A DNA stretch of 12,395 nt from XYA12-FULL-58-9 sp001798605 (GCA_036736205.1 DAINMX010000206.1:1-12395); one strand, 5' to 3'; shown: positions 1-7,509, counted from the stretch's first letter. The notes: a model not told the origin generated them from the letters alone. Numbers and translations are program-made.

Positions 1-1
1 C

Positions 2-1264
2 ACCCTCACCAAACTAGGGTTCACTCTCGTTCCCCTATTTTTCATTCTCGACTATTTCATGATGCCCAGTGAGCTGCTCACGCGGTTCGCCATCTATCGG
101 CTCGTGGCCACGGTTGCAGTGATTGGTCAGTACTTTGTCATTCGTGCCACCAAGCCGAGTCGATTCTCTGCCTTTCACGGCTATTTCATCACCATCATGC
201 TTGGTGGGACCATCGCCCTGATGACCACCGATTTGGGTGGCTTCAATTCCACCTACTACGCCGGTTTGTTGCTGGTGCTTACCGCTGTCACCATCCTGCT
301 TCCCTGGAGCCTGCGCCAATCCGCCCTCAACGCGGCGTTGGTCGTTGTCATGTACATCGGCTTCAATCTTCTTTTCCCGAGCAATGAGCCAGTAGACACA
401 CTCTCCGTGGCCAATAACATGTTCTTCCTCATGGGCACGGCAATTGTCGCCGTGAGTGTGAGTTACGTGAAGCAGCGCTTGGTCACGCAGGAGTTTCATG
501 CGCGCTCCGATCTCAAGAAGACCCGAGATGCCCTGTGGGGCGAGATGGAAGTCGCCAAGAGGATTCAAACATCGCTGCTGCCCGAGGTAAGTAGATTGGG
601 AGGATTCGAGGTCGCAGCAACCATGCGTCCGGCGGAAGAGGTCGGTGGCGACTACTACGACCTCATTCGCACGCAACGCAACGAAGACTGGGTGGCGATC
701 GGCGATGTTTCTGGACATGGTGTGGAGTCAGGACTCATCATGATGATGACCCAGACGAGTATCGCTTCAGTCACCAATCAAGGGGTCAATCTCAGCCCGG
801 CGCATGCTTTGGCGCATGTGAATTTTGTTGTCAAAGAGAACATCCGTCGCCTGGGTGCCGACCGTTACATGACCCTGACGCTGATGCGCCTAGAATCGAA
901 TCGCCTGGTCTTCGCGGGCAAACACCAAGACATCCTGATTTACCGCAGTGGCACCAAAACCGTGGAGGTTGTCCCAACAACGGGGACCTGGATTGGTCTG
1001 GTGGATGACTTAGGTGCATTTGTTTCTGACAGCGAGACCCCTCTGAACACGGGTGATGTCGTACTCCTGTTCACTGACGGCGTCACCGAGGCCACCGAGG
1101 GGGCGGGCGAGATGTTCGGTCAAGAACGGTTGGTGCAATCCCTGCAATCCTACGCCCTTCTGCCCATCCAAGAGATCGTCAGCAACACAGTGCGAGATGT
1201 CAAAGACTTCTCTCGCAGCCAGGACGACGATGTCACCCTCTTGGCGATCCGCAAATTGCAGTAG
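2..1264 (+). CDS. Membrane-anchored SpoIIE/PP2C-type serine phosphatase (RsbU/SiaA-like), 5' partial
   Basis: Predicted to dephosphorylate a Ser/Thr phosphoprotein partner in response to a membrane signal. The frame is open to the window edge and the residues before the first ATG (position 59) already form a hydrophobic helix, so the true start lies upstream. Numbering from that ATG, residues 1-138 contain several hydrophobic helices, about six with the upstream one, followed by a short linker helix (about 146-172). The SpoIIE domain covers about 165-400. Its metal-binding motifs are all visible: GGDYYD (196-201), GDVSGHG (D216), FTDGVTE (D340) and DDDVTLL (389-395). An intact active site is therefore expected. 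The next gene encodes a SiaC/STAS-like protein, the usual type of substrate for such phosphatases. The family assignment is secure. The signal sensed by the membrane part is unknown, and the substrate is inferred from gene order only. Confidence 0.9.
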   Translation, partial: TLTKLGFTLVPLFFILDYFMMPSELLTRFAIYRLVATVAVIGQYFVIRATKPSRFSAFHGYFITIMLGGTIALMTTDLGGFNSTYYAGLLLVLTAVTILLPWSLRQSALNAALVVVMYIGFNLLFPSNEPVDTLSVANNMFFLMGTAIVAVSVSYVKQRLVTQEFHARSDLKKTRDALWGEMEVAKRIQTSLLPEVSRLGGFEVAATMRPAEEVGGDYYDLIRTQRNEDWVAIGDVSGHGVESGLIMMMTQTSIASVTNQGVNLSPAHALAHVNFVVKENIRRLGADRYMTLTLMRLESNRLVFAGKHQDILIYRSGTKTVEVVPTTGTWIGLVDDLGAFVSDSETPLNTGDVVLLFTDGVTEATEGAGEMFGQERLVQSLQSYALLPIQEIVSNTVRDVKDFSRSQDDDVTLLAIRKLQ

Positions 1265-1333
1265 CGTCAAATTGTTCTCATATTCTCATCAGTGCTCTGG
1301 CCAAGCATCACGAATTCGTGCGATGCTGCGCGC

Positions 1334-1338
1334 GGAGG
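1334..1338 (+). promoter_or_regulatory. Ribosome binding site deciding the start of the SiaC-like gene
   Basis: GGAGG lies 10 bases before the ATG at 1349. A GTG at 1292 in the same frame would add 19 residues (LWPSITNSC...) but has no such site and its added residues look like read-through of untranslated sequence. This favours the ATG at 1349. Confidence 0.5.
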
Positions 1339-1348
1339 CTGGCCCAAC

Positions 1349-1714
1349 ATGAAGGACCTGGAGTCGGGTGATCTGCACATCAGAGTTTCCGCGTCTGAAG
1401 GGAAGCTGTTGAGGCTCGACTGGATTGGCAAGAGCAATGCCAGGCAACCGGGCTCCGTTCTGGGGCCTTTTCTCAGTGGCGCCGCCAACGCGGCGTTGAC
1501 CCAACAAGCCACCCTGGAAATGCACTTCGAACGGCTCGAGTACTTCAACTCATCGACGATGACCGCACTGATTCAGTTCATCCACTCGCTTCCCGACTTG
1601 AAGCTCAAGACAAAGATCGTCTTCGACGAGAGTCTAAGTTGGCAGCGTAGCAGCTTCGAGGCCTTGCGGGTGTTTGAGCAACTCGATGGATTTTTGTCCC
1701 TCGAGTCGGCGTAA
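1349..1714 (+). CDS. SiaC/STAS-like small regulatory protein, candidate phosphatase partner
   Basis: This 121-residue soluble protein has no signal peptide. Residues about 67-90 hold a hydrophobic strand followed by LEYFNSST and a helix (MTALIQFIHSL). This resembles the strand-loop of SiaC-family (DUF1987-type) and STAS-like proteins, where the Ser/Thr after the Asn is the residue controlled by phosphorylation. A second conserved-looking block is WQRSSFEAL near residue 97. It lies 84 bases downstream of the SpoIIE phosphatase gene and 15-63 bases before the cyclase gene, depending on the cyclase start. By analogy with SiaA-SiaC it could be the phosphatase substrate and could bind a downstream enzyme. 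Family similarity is judged by eye and the function is inference. It could also be a STAS-type anti-anti-sigma factor, or an uncharacterised family restricted to this lineage. Confidence 0.6.
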   Translation: MKDLESGDLHIRVSASEGKLLRLDWIGKSNARQPGSVLGPFLSGAANAALTQQATLEMHFERLEYFNSSTMTALIQFIHSLPDLKLKTKIVFDESLSWQRSSFEALRVFEQLDGFLSLESA

Positions 1715-1729
1715 GTTGCACATCCAGGT

Positions 1730-3373
1730 TTGAAGCAGCGATTGGCCTTGAGTAATTCGTCGCATTATGGTGCCGAAATGTTTCGCCCGATTTCTGTTAT
1801 GCTCCCTCGCCTTTTTCGGCGCCAGTTGTGGTCGGGGCTGCCGCTACTCGCCAAGATCTTGATTGTGGTCAACCTCCTCATTCTGGTGGCGATAACCGCC
1901 TCGGGTATGTTGAGCTACAGGGTTGCGAGAGATGCGTTGCGCCAAGAGATCATTTCATCTGGAAGTCGCAGCGTTGCCGTCTTTGCCCAGACGAACACAC
2001 TCGATTTCTTGGACGAGCAGCAGGGTCCACTCAACCTCGAATTGCGACTCGACAAGATTCTACAGAGCGAAACCAAGAAACGTGTCCTCAGCGCGTTTGC
2101 CCTCAACCGCAAAGGACAGGTGATCGCTGCGGCCGGTGATCGAGCGACTTTGCCGCATTTGAGTGAGGCAACATTGCGGGCAAGCGACATGGTGCCCCGC
2201 GTGTTGTCTCAAACGGGCGAGAGGACAGCCATCTCCGCGGCGGTCGTCTACGACAAGGTGCTTCTTGGTTATGTCCTCTTCAGTTTTGACGACGCGCCAG
2301 TTTCCGAGGCTGGTGCGCGCATTCTCCACCAGTCGGTGGCCATCACCGGAACCTTTCTCCTTCTGAACTTTATTCTTCTGTTCATGCTGCTGCGAGTCGT
2401 TCTGCGACCCGTGGTCCAACTCGGGGCGGCAGCGGAGCAACTCACCCGTGGCAACTATCGCCATCGAATCGCTACGGCATTATCCGATGACGAGATCGGA
2501 AAAGCGGCCCGAAGCTTCAATACTCTGTGTGACACAATCGAGCTACATATGCGCTTTAGCAACGCGGCGCTGGTCGATCGCATTCGGACGGGTGGCGCTG
2601 TCGATGATGTTCGCGAGCACCAACTGTCGATCGTCTTTGGCGATGCGGTCGGATATACGCGTTGGTCTCATCAGCACAGCCCTACTGACATCTTCGGGAC
2701 GTTGACGCGGTACTACACGTGCATGGGGCGCCTCCTCGTCTCCAAATTCCAGGGCATTATCGACAAGTTCATGGGCGATGGCATCCTGGCCCATTTCGGC
2801 TTGCTGACAAATTCGACGCCGGCTGAAGGGCAACCGATCGCTCACGTTCAGAATGCCTTGCGAGCCGTGATCTACGCGCAAGTGGTGCTGCGTGTCTTGA
2901 GCCAGACGATCCGTGTCTTCGAACAACGTGATCCACTCGTCTATCGCTTCAGCATCGCGAGCGGTCGTTGCTTGGTCGGAGCCATGGGAGCCCAAGAGAT
3001 CATGCTGGACTATAGTCTCATCGGCGATGTGGTGAATCTCGCGGCGCGATTAGAGGCAATCGCCAAGCCGGGTGGACTGGTCATCGATCGTTTCACCTTC
3101 TTGGACAGCGGAGAAGGTTTCCTCGACGTGGTCGACAGTGGTAGCCAGCATATCAAGGGCGTAGACACTCCGATTCAGGTCTACTCTGTGCGTGGTCTAA
3201 AGTCGCGACCGGAGATTGAGGCCATGCGCAACTATCTCGTTGAGGAGTTCTTCGACGATGCCGTGATAGAGAGCCTGCTTTGTGTGAGCCGTTCAGAGCA
3301 GGATAAGCGAACAACGTTGCGGGAAATCATTGCGCGTGAGATCGAGCAGAACCCGCACCTGCCGACACCTTGA
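1730..3373 (+). CDS. Membrane HAMP-class III adenylate cyclase
   Basis: Predicted to make cAMP from ATP at the inner membrane. From a TTG at 1730 it has 547 residues: TM1 about 37-60, a periplasmic sensor segment about 65-195 of no recognised family, TM2 about 203-226, HAMP about 222-275, and a class III cyclase domain about 297-470. All six key catalytic residues are visible: metal-binding Asp305 (FGDAVGYT) and Asp350 (KFMGDG), adenine-selecting Lys346 and Asp427 (LDYSLIGD), and the transition-state pair Asn436 and Arg440 (NLAARLE). Lys plus Asp points to ATP rather than GTP. A C-terminal extension of about 70 residues has no recognised domain. The start is uncertain: ATGs at 1778 and 1799 are in frame and would still precede TM1, and none has a good ribosome site. 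It follows the SpoIIE and SiaC-like genes closely, suggesting co-transcription. Confidence 0.88.
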   Translation: MKQRLALSNSSHYGAEMFRPISVMLPRLFRRQLWSGLPLLAKILIVVNLLILVAITASGMLSYRVARDALRQEIISSGSRSVAVFAQTNTLDFLDEQQGPLNLELRLDKILQSETKKRVLSAFALNRKGQVIAAAGDRATLPHLSEATLRASDMVPRVLSQTGERTAISAAVVYDKVLLGYVLFSFDDAPVSEAGARILHQSVAITGTFLLLNFILLFMLLRVVLRPVVQLGAAAEQLTRGNYRHRIATALSDDEIGKAARSFNTLCDTIELHMRFSNAALVDRIRTGGAVDDVREHQLSIVFGDAVGYTRWSHQHSPTDIFGTLTRYYTCMGRLLVSKFQGIIDKFMGDGILAHFGLLTNSTPAEGQPIAHVQNALRAVIYAQVVLRVLSQTIRVFEQRDPLVYRFSIASGRCLVGAMGAQEIMLDYSLIGDVVNLAARLEAIAKPGGLVIDRFTFLDSGEGFLDVVDSGSQHIKGVDTPIQVYSVRGLKSRPEIEAMRNYLVEEFFDDAVIESLLCVSRSEQDKRTTLREIIAREIEQNPHLPTP

Positions 3374-3377
3374 GCAC

Positions 3378-4496
3378 CTATTCTTGCGTGTCTCGAAGCT
3401 TTTGCAGAGTATCGAGCTTGTTCAGGCGGCCTTTCGCAACCTCGTGTTGGGGCTCGATCTCGAGGATGAGGGAGTACCACCGCCGAGCAGATGCGGCGTC
3501 CTCCTGCCGGAGCGCCTTTTCGCCGTTTGCCAGATATTGGTCGACGAGCTTTTGCCTATCGTCTTGCCAGGCCTTCTGTTGGCGCGCGATCGATTCTCGA
3601 GATTCTGGTTGTAGCTCGGCATTGACGCTTGCATTCAATGTGGTGAAAGCGCTGTGGGTATCACCCTGTTCGAAAAGCCGGCGGGCTGTCTTCAACGCAT
3701 CCTGTCCTGGGTCGGGTTCCGAAGGCGCGGTGGTGGGCTCTGGTGCACGCCTGCGCGTCTTGGTGCGTGACCCGCGAGGACGCTCTTTCAGTGGTTGTGG
3801 TTGTTCCTCTTCGATTGTCACTGGGGGCTCAATGCGTGACTGCGCCAAAGCCCATCGTGCCTCCGCAATCAGGGGAAGCTCTTCAGATGGCAGGCGGATC
3901 TCATCGGCCAGCTTACTGAGCGCGACGACACGAACATAATCTTCCGCGACGAAGCAGTGTTGGGCGACCGTGAGTAGCGGCTGCACGAATGAATCACGTC
4001 GATTCAGAGCTTCGCGGAGCTTTGCCAATCGGTGTGCCCGCTGCTCGATGTCTGCAGAGTTGCAGGTCGGCGACGTGCTTTCAATCTGAAGGGGATAGAG
4101 TTTTTCGTATTCCTTCTCGAGCTTTCCTCGTTCGCGTTGGAGTCTGTCCACCTTTTCTTGAATAGAAGCATCGGGAGAATCTCCAGATGAGAGCAGGTCT
4201 TGGGCAGCACGGTAGTAGCGCAGCGCCATCCGGCTGGCGGTCTCGGGGTCGCGCTGCTCTATCTGCGTTGCTTGGGACAGCCACAGCTTAACGAGCGCAT
4301 TCTTGTCCGCATGGACTCGTTCCAAAAGCGCGCGCGCGTCCTCGGATTCAGAAGCATCCTCTGTGAGGGCCTGTTCTGCCTCTCGGAGCCGACCCTCCGC
4401 GTAAGCTTTTCGGCCAAGCGCGAGGGGGGAAGCACATGCAAACAACGTAGCCAGTAGGACCCAGGTCGTAACCACCGTGATGACAGCACGGGCCAT
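3378..4496 (-). CDS. Probable lipoprotein with TPR-like ends
   Basis: This 372-residue protein starts with a basic-hydrophobic signal sequence (MARAVITVV...) ending in LFACAS, a lipobox-like site with Cys21. Phe at -2 is less usual, so lipidation is likely but not certain. After the Cys come a TPR-like helical pair (about 27-45), a charged coiled-coil-like stretch (about 105-135), a Pro/Glu/Arg-rich linker (about 225-265), and two further TPR-like segments. The last (LANGEKALRQEDAASARRWY) is near the C-terminus. It may act as a periplasmic or outer-membrane scaffold; no enzyme motif is seen. A TTG at 4577 has a purine-rich AAGGGG upstream and would add 27 residues, but the ATG at 4496 gives a standard lipoprotein signal. 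It converges on the cyclase gene with only 4 bases between the stop codons. No specific family was recognised. Confidence 0.75.
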   Translation of the reverse strand: MARAVITVVTTWVLLATLFACASPLALGRKAYAEGRLREAEQALTEDASESEDARALLERVHADKNALVKLWLSQATQIEQRDPETASRMALRYYRAAQDLLSSGDSPDASIQEKVDRLQRERGKLEKEYEKLYPLQIESTSPTCNSADIEQRAHRLAKLREALNRRDSFVQPLLTVAQHCFVAEDYVRVVALSKLADEIRLPSEELPLIAEARWALAQSRIEPPVTIEEEQPQPLKERPRGSRTKTRRRAPEPTTAPSEPDPGQDALKTARRLFEQGDTHSAFTTLNASVNAELQPESRESIARQQKAWQDDRQKLVDQYLANGEKALRQEDAASARRWYSLILEIEPQHEVAKGRLNKLDTLQKLRDTQE

Positions 4497-4722
4497 GCCG
4501 CGCCAGCCCCATACCCAGAGAGCCCAAAGAGATGAAAGACCTGTGATCGGGTTTTCTGATGCGCTGCGCTCTCTCAAGGATTTCCCCTTTCTACCGCTTG
4601 CTCTTCACCCTGGGCAAGACAGCGTATTTCAGTGCCGAAGCGGCGTGTCAAGGCGCTTAGCTGGTTTGGCGGAACGATTGCGCCATTTGCGTCTCCCAGT
4701 CCGGACGAGCGTCGGCTTCCCT

Positions 4723-4780
4723 GGGCGCCTTCCATTTCTCTTAGGAAGGCGTGACCTGAGCTAAGAGAACAGAAGCGCCT
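4723..4780. repeat. Imperfect inverted repeat (possible hairpin)
   Basis: The arms are 4723-4744 and 4761-4780, around a 16-base loop. The inner nine pairs are perfect (TTCTCTTAG against CTAAGAGAA). Beyond two mismatches the pairing resumes with GC-rich pairs, broken by two single-base bulges, giving about 18 pairs including one G-T. No U-run follows, so it is not a standard intrinsic terminator. It might be an RNA structure in the 5' region of either divergent transcript, or an old insertion scar. No function is assigned. Confidence 0.4.
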
Positions 4781-4811
4781 GGCTGCCAGTGCACAGGTCA
4801 CGGCCTTCAGT

Positions 4812-5010
4812 GCCTCCATTGTCGTTGCCTCCATTGTCGTTGCCTCCAGTGTCGTTGCCTCCAGTGTCGTTGCNNNNNNNNNNNNNNNNNNNNNNNNNNN
4901 NNNNNNNNNNNNNNNNNNNNNNNNNNNNNNNNNNNNNNNNNNNNNNNNNNNNNNNNNNNNNNNNNNNNNNNNNTGTCGTTGCCTCCAGTGTCGTTGCCTC
5001 CAGTGTCGTT
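4812..5010. repeat. 15-bp tandem repeat interrupted by an assembly gap
   Basis: The unit is GCCTCCAGTGTCGTT. Left of the gap there are four full copies (4812-4826, 4827-4841, 4842-4856, 4857-4871): the first two carry ATT where the others carry AGT. Right of the gap there are one partial and two full copies (4981-4995, 4996-5010). The true copy number is unknown because the gap sits inside the array. There are no spacers. The array ends about 65 bases before the ATG of the HTH-PAS-PilZ gene, so copy number could alter promoter spacing. Confidence 0.9.
4874..4973. other. Assembly gap (100 N)
   Basis: Exactly 100 N, a conventional placeholder rather than a measured length. The same 15-bp repeat occurs on both sides, which supports the join and explains why assembly broke here. 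Confidence 0.95.
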
Positions 5011-5075
5011 GCTTGACAGAGGGGGGGCAATGTACCAATGCTTGTCTGCTTGTCTGGGAGCGATTGGATCGTAGG

Positions 5076-7295
5076 ATGCGTGACGAGAAGAAGGCCTGTC
5101 GTAATCTCTACCGTTTCATCAGGATGCGCCTCGGCAACGAGATGTCCGATCGCGAGATCGCGCGACGGTGGGAGATGGATTGGAAGAGCTTCGGTCTTCT
5201 CAAGAGTGGGAAGCGTCAGATCCCGCGCGTCAATGAGCTCATGACCCTTTCGAGTCTGATCGGTGTTGATCCCGCGGTCGTTTTCGAAGTTGCGCGTGGC
5301 GTTTCGGCGACCAAGATCCACAAGCTGTTGCTTGCCAAAGACTGGGCCGAGCTGTCGCGGCTATTGATGACTGGCATCTACGAGACACATACCGAGGTCG
5401 AAAGTCGAAGTCGCCAGTTTCGGGCGGTACTTGATCGCGTCAATGACGCTGTCTTCACTGTGGACCCTCAAGGCCGCTTTCAGGATGTGAACCAAAGGCT
5501 CTGTCAACTCACAGGCTACACCGTCGAAGAGCTGCTCCACCGCAGTCTTTTCGACTTGTTGCCGCCGAGTCAAACGCCGTTGGTCATGGAGGCCTTCGCG
5601 TCGGTGTACACCACCGGGGAGACTCGCGGGGTTGAGTTGACCGCCCTTGCAAACGACGGCTCGGCTCTCGCCTTAGAGCTGAACGCTTCTCGTATCGAGG
5701 ACGACTACGGCAACGGCATTGGTGTTCAAGGCATCGCGCGGGATATCACTGCCAGAAGGCAAGCGGAAGATCTGTCGAGAAAACTGGCCGACTTTGTCCA
5801 GGATTCGGTTGATGCAATCTTCACTGTCGATCTCGACGGTACCGTGCTTCATTGCAACCACTCCGCCGAAAGAATGTTTGCGTGCGAGCGTGGTGAGATG
5901 ATTGGACAACAGGTTTCCAGGTTTGTGCCGTCGGAGTCCTTGCGAGAGAAGAAAGACGATTTCGAACAACTCTCTCAAGGAAAATCGCAGCTGCGTGTGA
6001 CACCTTTTGAGCGAGAGGCACTCACGAAGGATGGGAGGCGTATCCATGTGTCCGTATCATTGACTCCAGTGCGAGACACATCTGGAAAAGTGACAGCGGT
6101 AACCTCGATCCTACGCGACATCACTTTACGCAAGGAGTTAGAACAAGCGCTCAAAGAAAACGAAGAGCGGTACAGCGCGTTGTTCGACCGCTCTCTCGAT
6201 GGCGTATATTTACATGACTTTGAAGGAAATTTCATTGATGCAAATCCGTCCGCATTACGACTTCTCGGATACACGCATGACGAGATTCCAACATTGAGCT
6301 TCGCGTCGCTCTTAAGTGAAGATCAACTTTCTCTAGGTATGCGTACCCTCGCGGAATTGCGGGAAAAAGGATACCAAGCGAAACCAACCGAATTCATCCT
6401 ACGCGCCAAGAGCGGCGACATGGTGCATGTGGAAACCACCGCATCAGTGATTCTCCGGCAAGACCGCCCGTGGGCAATCTTGGGGATCGCACGGGACATT
6501 TCGGCACGAGCTGAGGAGCATCATCGCCTGCGGGCAATGTTCGACGCTATGCCGGCGCTTTGTATGCTCATCGACAAAGAAGGAACCGTGTTGCGCGCCA
6601 GTCGGTTGTTGTTCGAGATTTGTGGGCGACCGCCGCAAGAGGTGATCGGACGTCCTGTTGCAGAAGTTTTCTCCTCCCAAAAGGATTTCGACAAGATCCC
6701 CAGCAAGCGTGCATTTTCCACCGGAGCTCTCGAACAAAATGTGGTCGAGTTGACCGACCGGAAAGGCAAAAAGAAATACATCCACATGGTGGCGCAACCC
6801 GTGATTGGGGACGGGGGAGAGGTCAAGGAGGTTGTACACCTGTCATTGGATGTTACCGAACAGCTGCGCCAAGGAGACCCGCGGCTTCTGGCGCTTTGGC
6901 AAGGACCGTCGGCCAAAGCGGCGGCGGTCCGCGTCGACGACGCCGAAAAACGGCGTTTCGTTCGGGCACAAATGGAAGCAAATGTGCGCTGGGCCTCGGA
7001 TGACAAACAAGGCGTAGCGATGATGCAGAACATAGGGCGATCCGGCATGTTTTTCGAGACAGAAGAGCTCCTTCCGGCAGGAACCATGCTGAAGCTTGAT
7101 TGGGACCTACCAGATGACTCCATGACGGTGCAGGCCACGGCGATTGTGGTATGGACCACGCACCAAACCGCACGTTCGCCAAGCGGCTTGGGCGTGCAGT
7201 TCAAAGACGTGACACCACGCCATCAAGAGGCGATTGTCGATTCTGTGCTTCGAAAGATGAAGGGTGCCGAAGGGAATCCTGTCACGACGTCATGA
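5076..7295 (+). CDS. HTH-PAS-PAS-PAS-PAS-PilZ sensory protein
   Basis: This 739-residue cytoplasmic protein has no transmembrane segment. Order: XRE-type helix-turn-helix (about 12-78, containing SDREIARRW and LKSGKRQIP), PAS1 about 115-229, PAS2 about 236-357, PAS3 about 358-484, PAS4 about 486-599, and PilZ about 624-729. PAS1-PAS3 end in the usual xxRDIT/S linker, PAS4 in LDVTE. The PilZ domain keeps RxxxR (Arg626, Arg630) but its second motif reads NIGRSG (652-657), with Gly in place of the usual Ser. No histidine kinase, GGDEF or other catalytic domain is present, so it is probably an adaptor or DNA-binding sensor that combines small-ligand or redox sensing with c-di-GMP. The ATG at 5076 was chosen. 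An in-frame TTG at 5013 lies at the end of the tandem repeat and would add unlikely residues, and GGGAG at 5056-5060 is a distant ribosome site. The last residues (TTS) and the stop lie in the first unit of a 24-bp tandem repeat. Confidence 0.85.
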   Translation: MRDEKKACRNLYRFIRMRLGNEMSDREIARRWEMDWKSFGLLKSGKRQIPRVNELMTLSSLIGVDPAVVFEVARGVSATKIHKLLLAKDWAELSRLLMTGIYETHTEVESRSRQFRAVLDRVNDAVFTVDPQGRFQDVNQRLCQLTGYTVEELLHRSLFDLLPPSQTPLVMEAFASVYTTGETRGVELTALANDGSALALELNASRIEDDYGNGIGVQGIARDITARRQAEDLSRKLADFVQDSVDAIFTVDLDGTVLHCNHSAERMFACERGEMIGQQVSRFVPSESLREKKDDFEQLSQGKSQLRVTPFEREALTKDGRRIHVSVSLTPVRDTSGKVTAVTSILRDITLRKELEQALKENEERYSALFDRSLDGVYLHDFEGNFIDANPSALRLLGYTHDEIPTLSFASLLSEDQLSLGMRTLAELREKGYQAKPTEFILRAKSGDMVHVETTASVILRQDRPWAILGIARDISARAEEHHRLRAMFDAMPALCMLIDKEGTVLRASRLLFEICGRPPQEVIGRPVAEVFSSQKDFDKIPSKRAFSTGALEQNVVELTDRKGKKKYIHMVAQPVIGDGGEVKEVVHLSLDVTEQLRQGDPRLLALWQGPSAKAAAVRVDDAEKRRFVRAQMEANVRWASDDKQGVAMMQNIGRSGMFFETEELLPAGTMLKLDWDLPDDSMTVQATAIVVWTTHQTARSPSGLGVQFKDVTPRHQEAIVDSVLRKMKGAEGNPVTTS

Positions 7296-7492
7296 TTGGC
7301 GTTGGCCACGACGTCATGATTGGCGTTGGCCACGACGNNNNNNNNNNNNNNNNNNNNNNNNNNNNNNNNNNNNNNNNNNNNNNNNNNNNNNNNNNNNNNN
7401 NNNNNNNNNNNNNNNNNNNNNNNNNNNNNNNNNNNNNCACGACGTCATGATTGGCGTTGGCCACGACGTCATGATTGGCGTTGGCCACGACG
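7283..7492. repeat. 24-bp tandem repeat interrupted by an assembly gap
   Basis: The unit is CACGACGTCATG followed by ATTGGCGTTGGC. Full copies lie at 7283-7306 and 7307-7330, then 7 bases (7331-7337) run into the gap. After the gap come full copies at 7438-7461 and 7462-7485 plus 7 bases (7486-7492). The visible copies are identical. The first unit supplies the final codons and TGA stop (7293-7295) of the HTH-PAS-PilZ gene. Because 24 is a multiple of three, four of the six frames stay open through the array, creating spurious octapeptide ORFs. There are no spacers, so it is not a CRISPR array. Confidence 0.92.
7338..7437. other. Assembly gap (100 N)
   Basis: Exactly 100 N, a placeholder length. 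Identical 24-bp repeats flank it on both sides, so the join is plausible but the copy number is unknown. Confidence 0.95.
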
Positions 7493-7509
7493 ACACCCGT
7501 GGCGTTGTC
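7487..7509. repeat. Small inverted repeat after the 24-bp array
   Basis: The arms ACGACACC-type (from 7487) and GGCGTTGTCG-type (to about 7509) could pair over about ten positions with one mismatch and one G-T, around a 3-base loop. It lies directly after the last repeat unit and about 70 bases before the next gene. It might be a weak terminator or attenuator, but there is no T-run and the call is tentative. Confidence 0.25.

Larger units (their letters stand above)
4497..5075. other. Divergent intergenic region, 579 bases, with repeats and a gap
   Basis: This stretch separates the minus-strand lipoprotein gene from the plus-strand HTH-PAS-PilZ gene, so both promoters should lie here. It contains a long imperfect inverted repeat (4723-4780), a 15-bp tandem repeat (4812-5010) and a 100-N gap. 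Open frames through it exist only because the repeat unit is a multiple of three. I see no convincing gene and no clear -35/-10 pair. Confidence 0.6.

Noticed and set aside
35..718. Minus-strand open frame of 227 residues
   Set aside because: It lies antisense to the SpoIIE phosphatase gene, has no recognisable domain and is a codon-bias shadow.
4812..5010. CRISPR array or a protein made of pentapeptide repeats (minus-strand NDTGG or plus-strand VVASS)
   Set aside because: There are no spacers, and the open frames follow from a unit length divisible by three. No start, ribosome site or conserved domain accompanies them.
5013..5018. TTGACA as a -35 box, and the same TTG as the start of the HTH-PAS-PilZ gene
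   Set aside because: There is no acceptable -10 at 16-18 bases downstream. As a start codon it has no ribosome site, and the added residues do not resemble the HTH family.
6521..7204. Minus-strand open frame of 227 residues inside the PAS-PilZ gene
   Set aside because: The plus strand encodes clear PAS and PilZ domains, while this frame has only Ser/Arg/Pro-rich low-complexity sequence.
5076..7295. Hybrid histidine kinase
   Set aside because: No H-box, N-box or G-box follows the PAS array; the C-terminus is a PilZ domain.
7283..7492. Octapeptide-repeat coding sequence (HDVMIGVG and similar), or N-terminal extension of the pseudo-receiver-PilZ protein
   Set aside because: Four of six frames are open simply because the unit is 24 bp. 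The ATG at 7581 has a well-placed ribosome site, and the frame of that gene has no ATG in the repeat.
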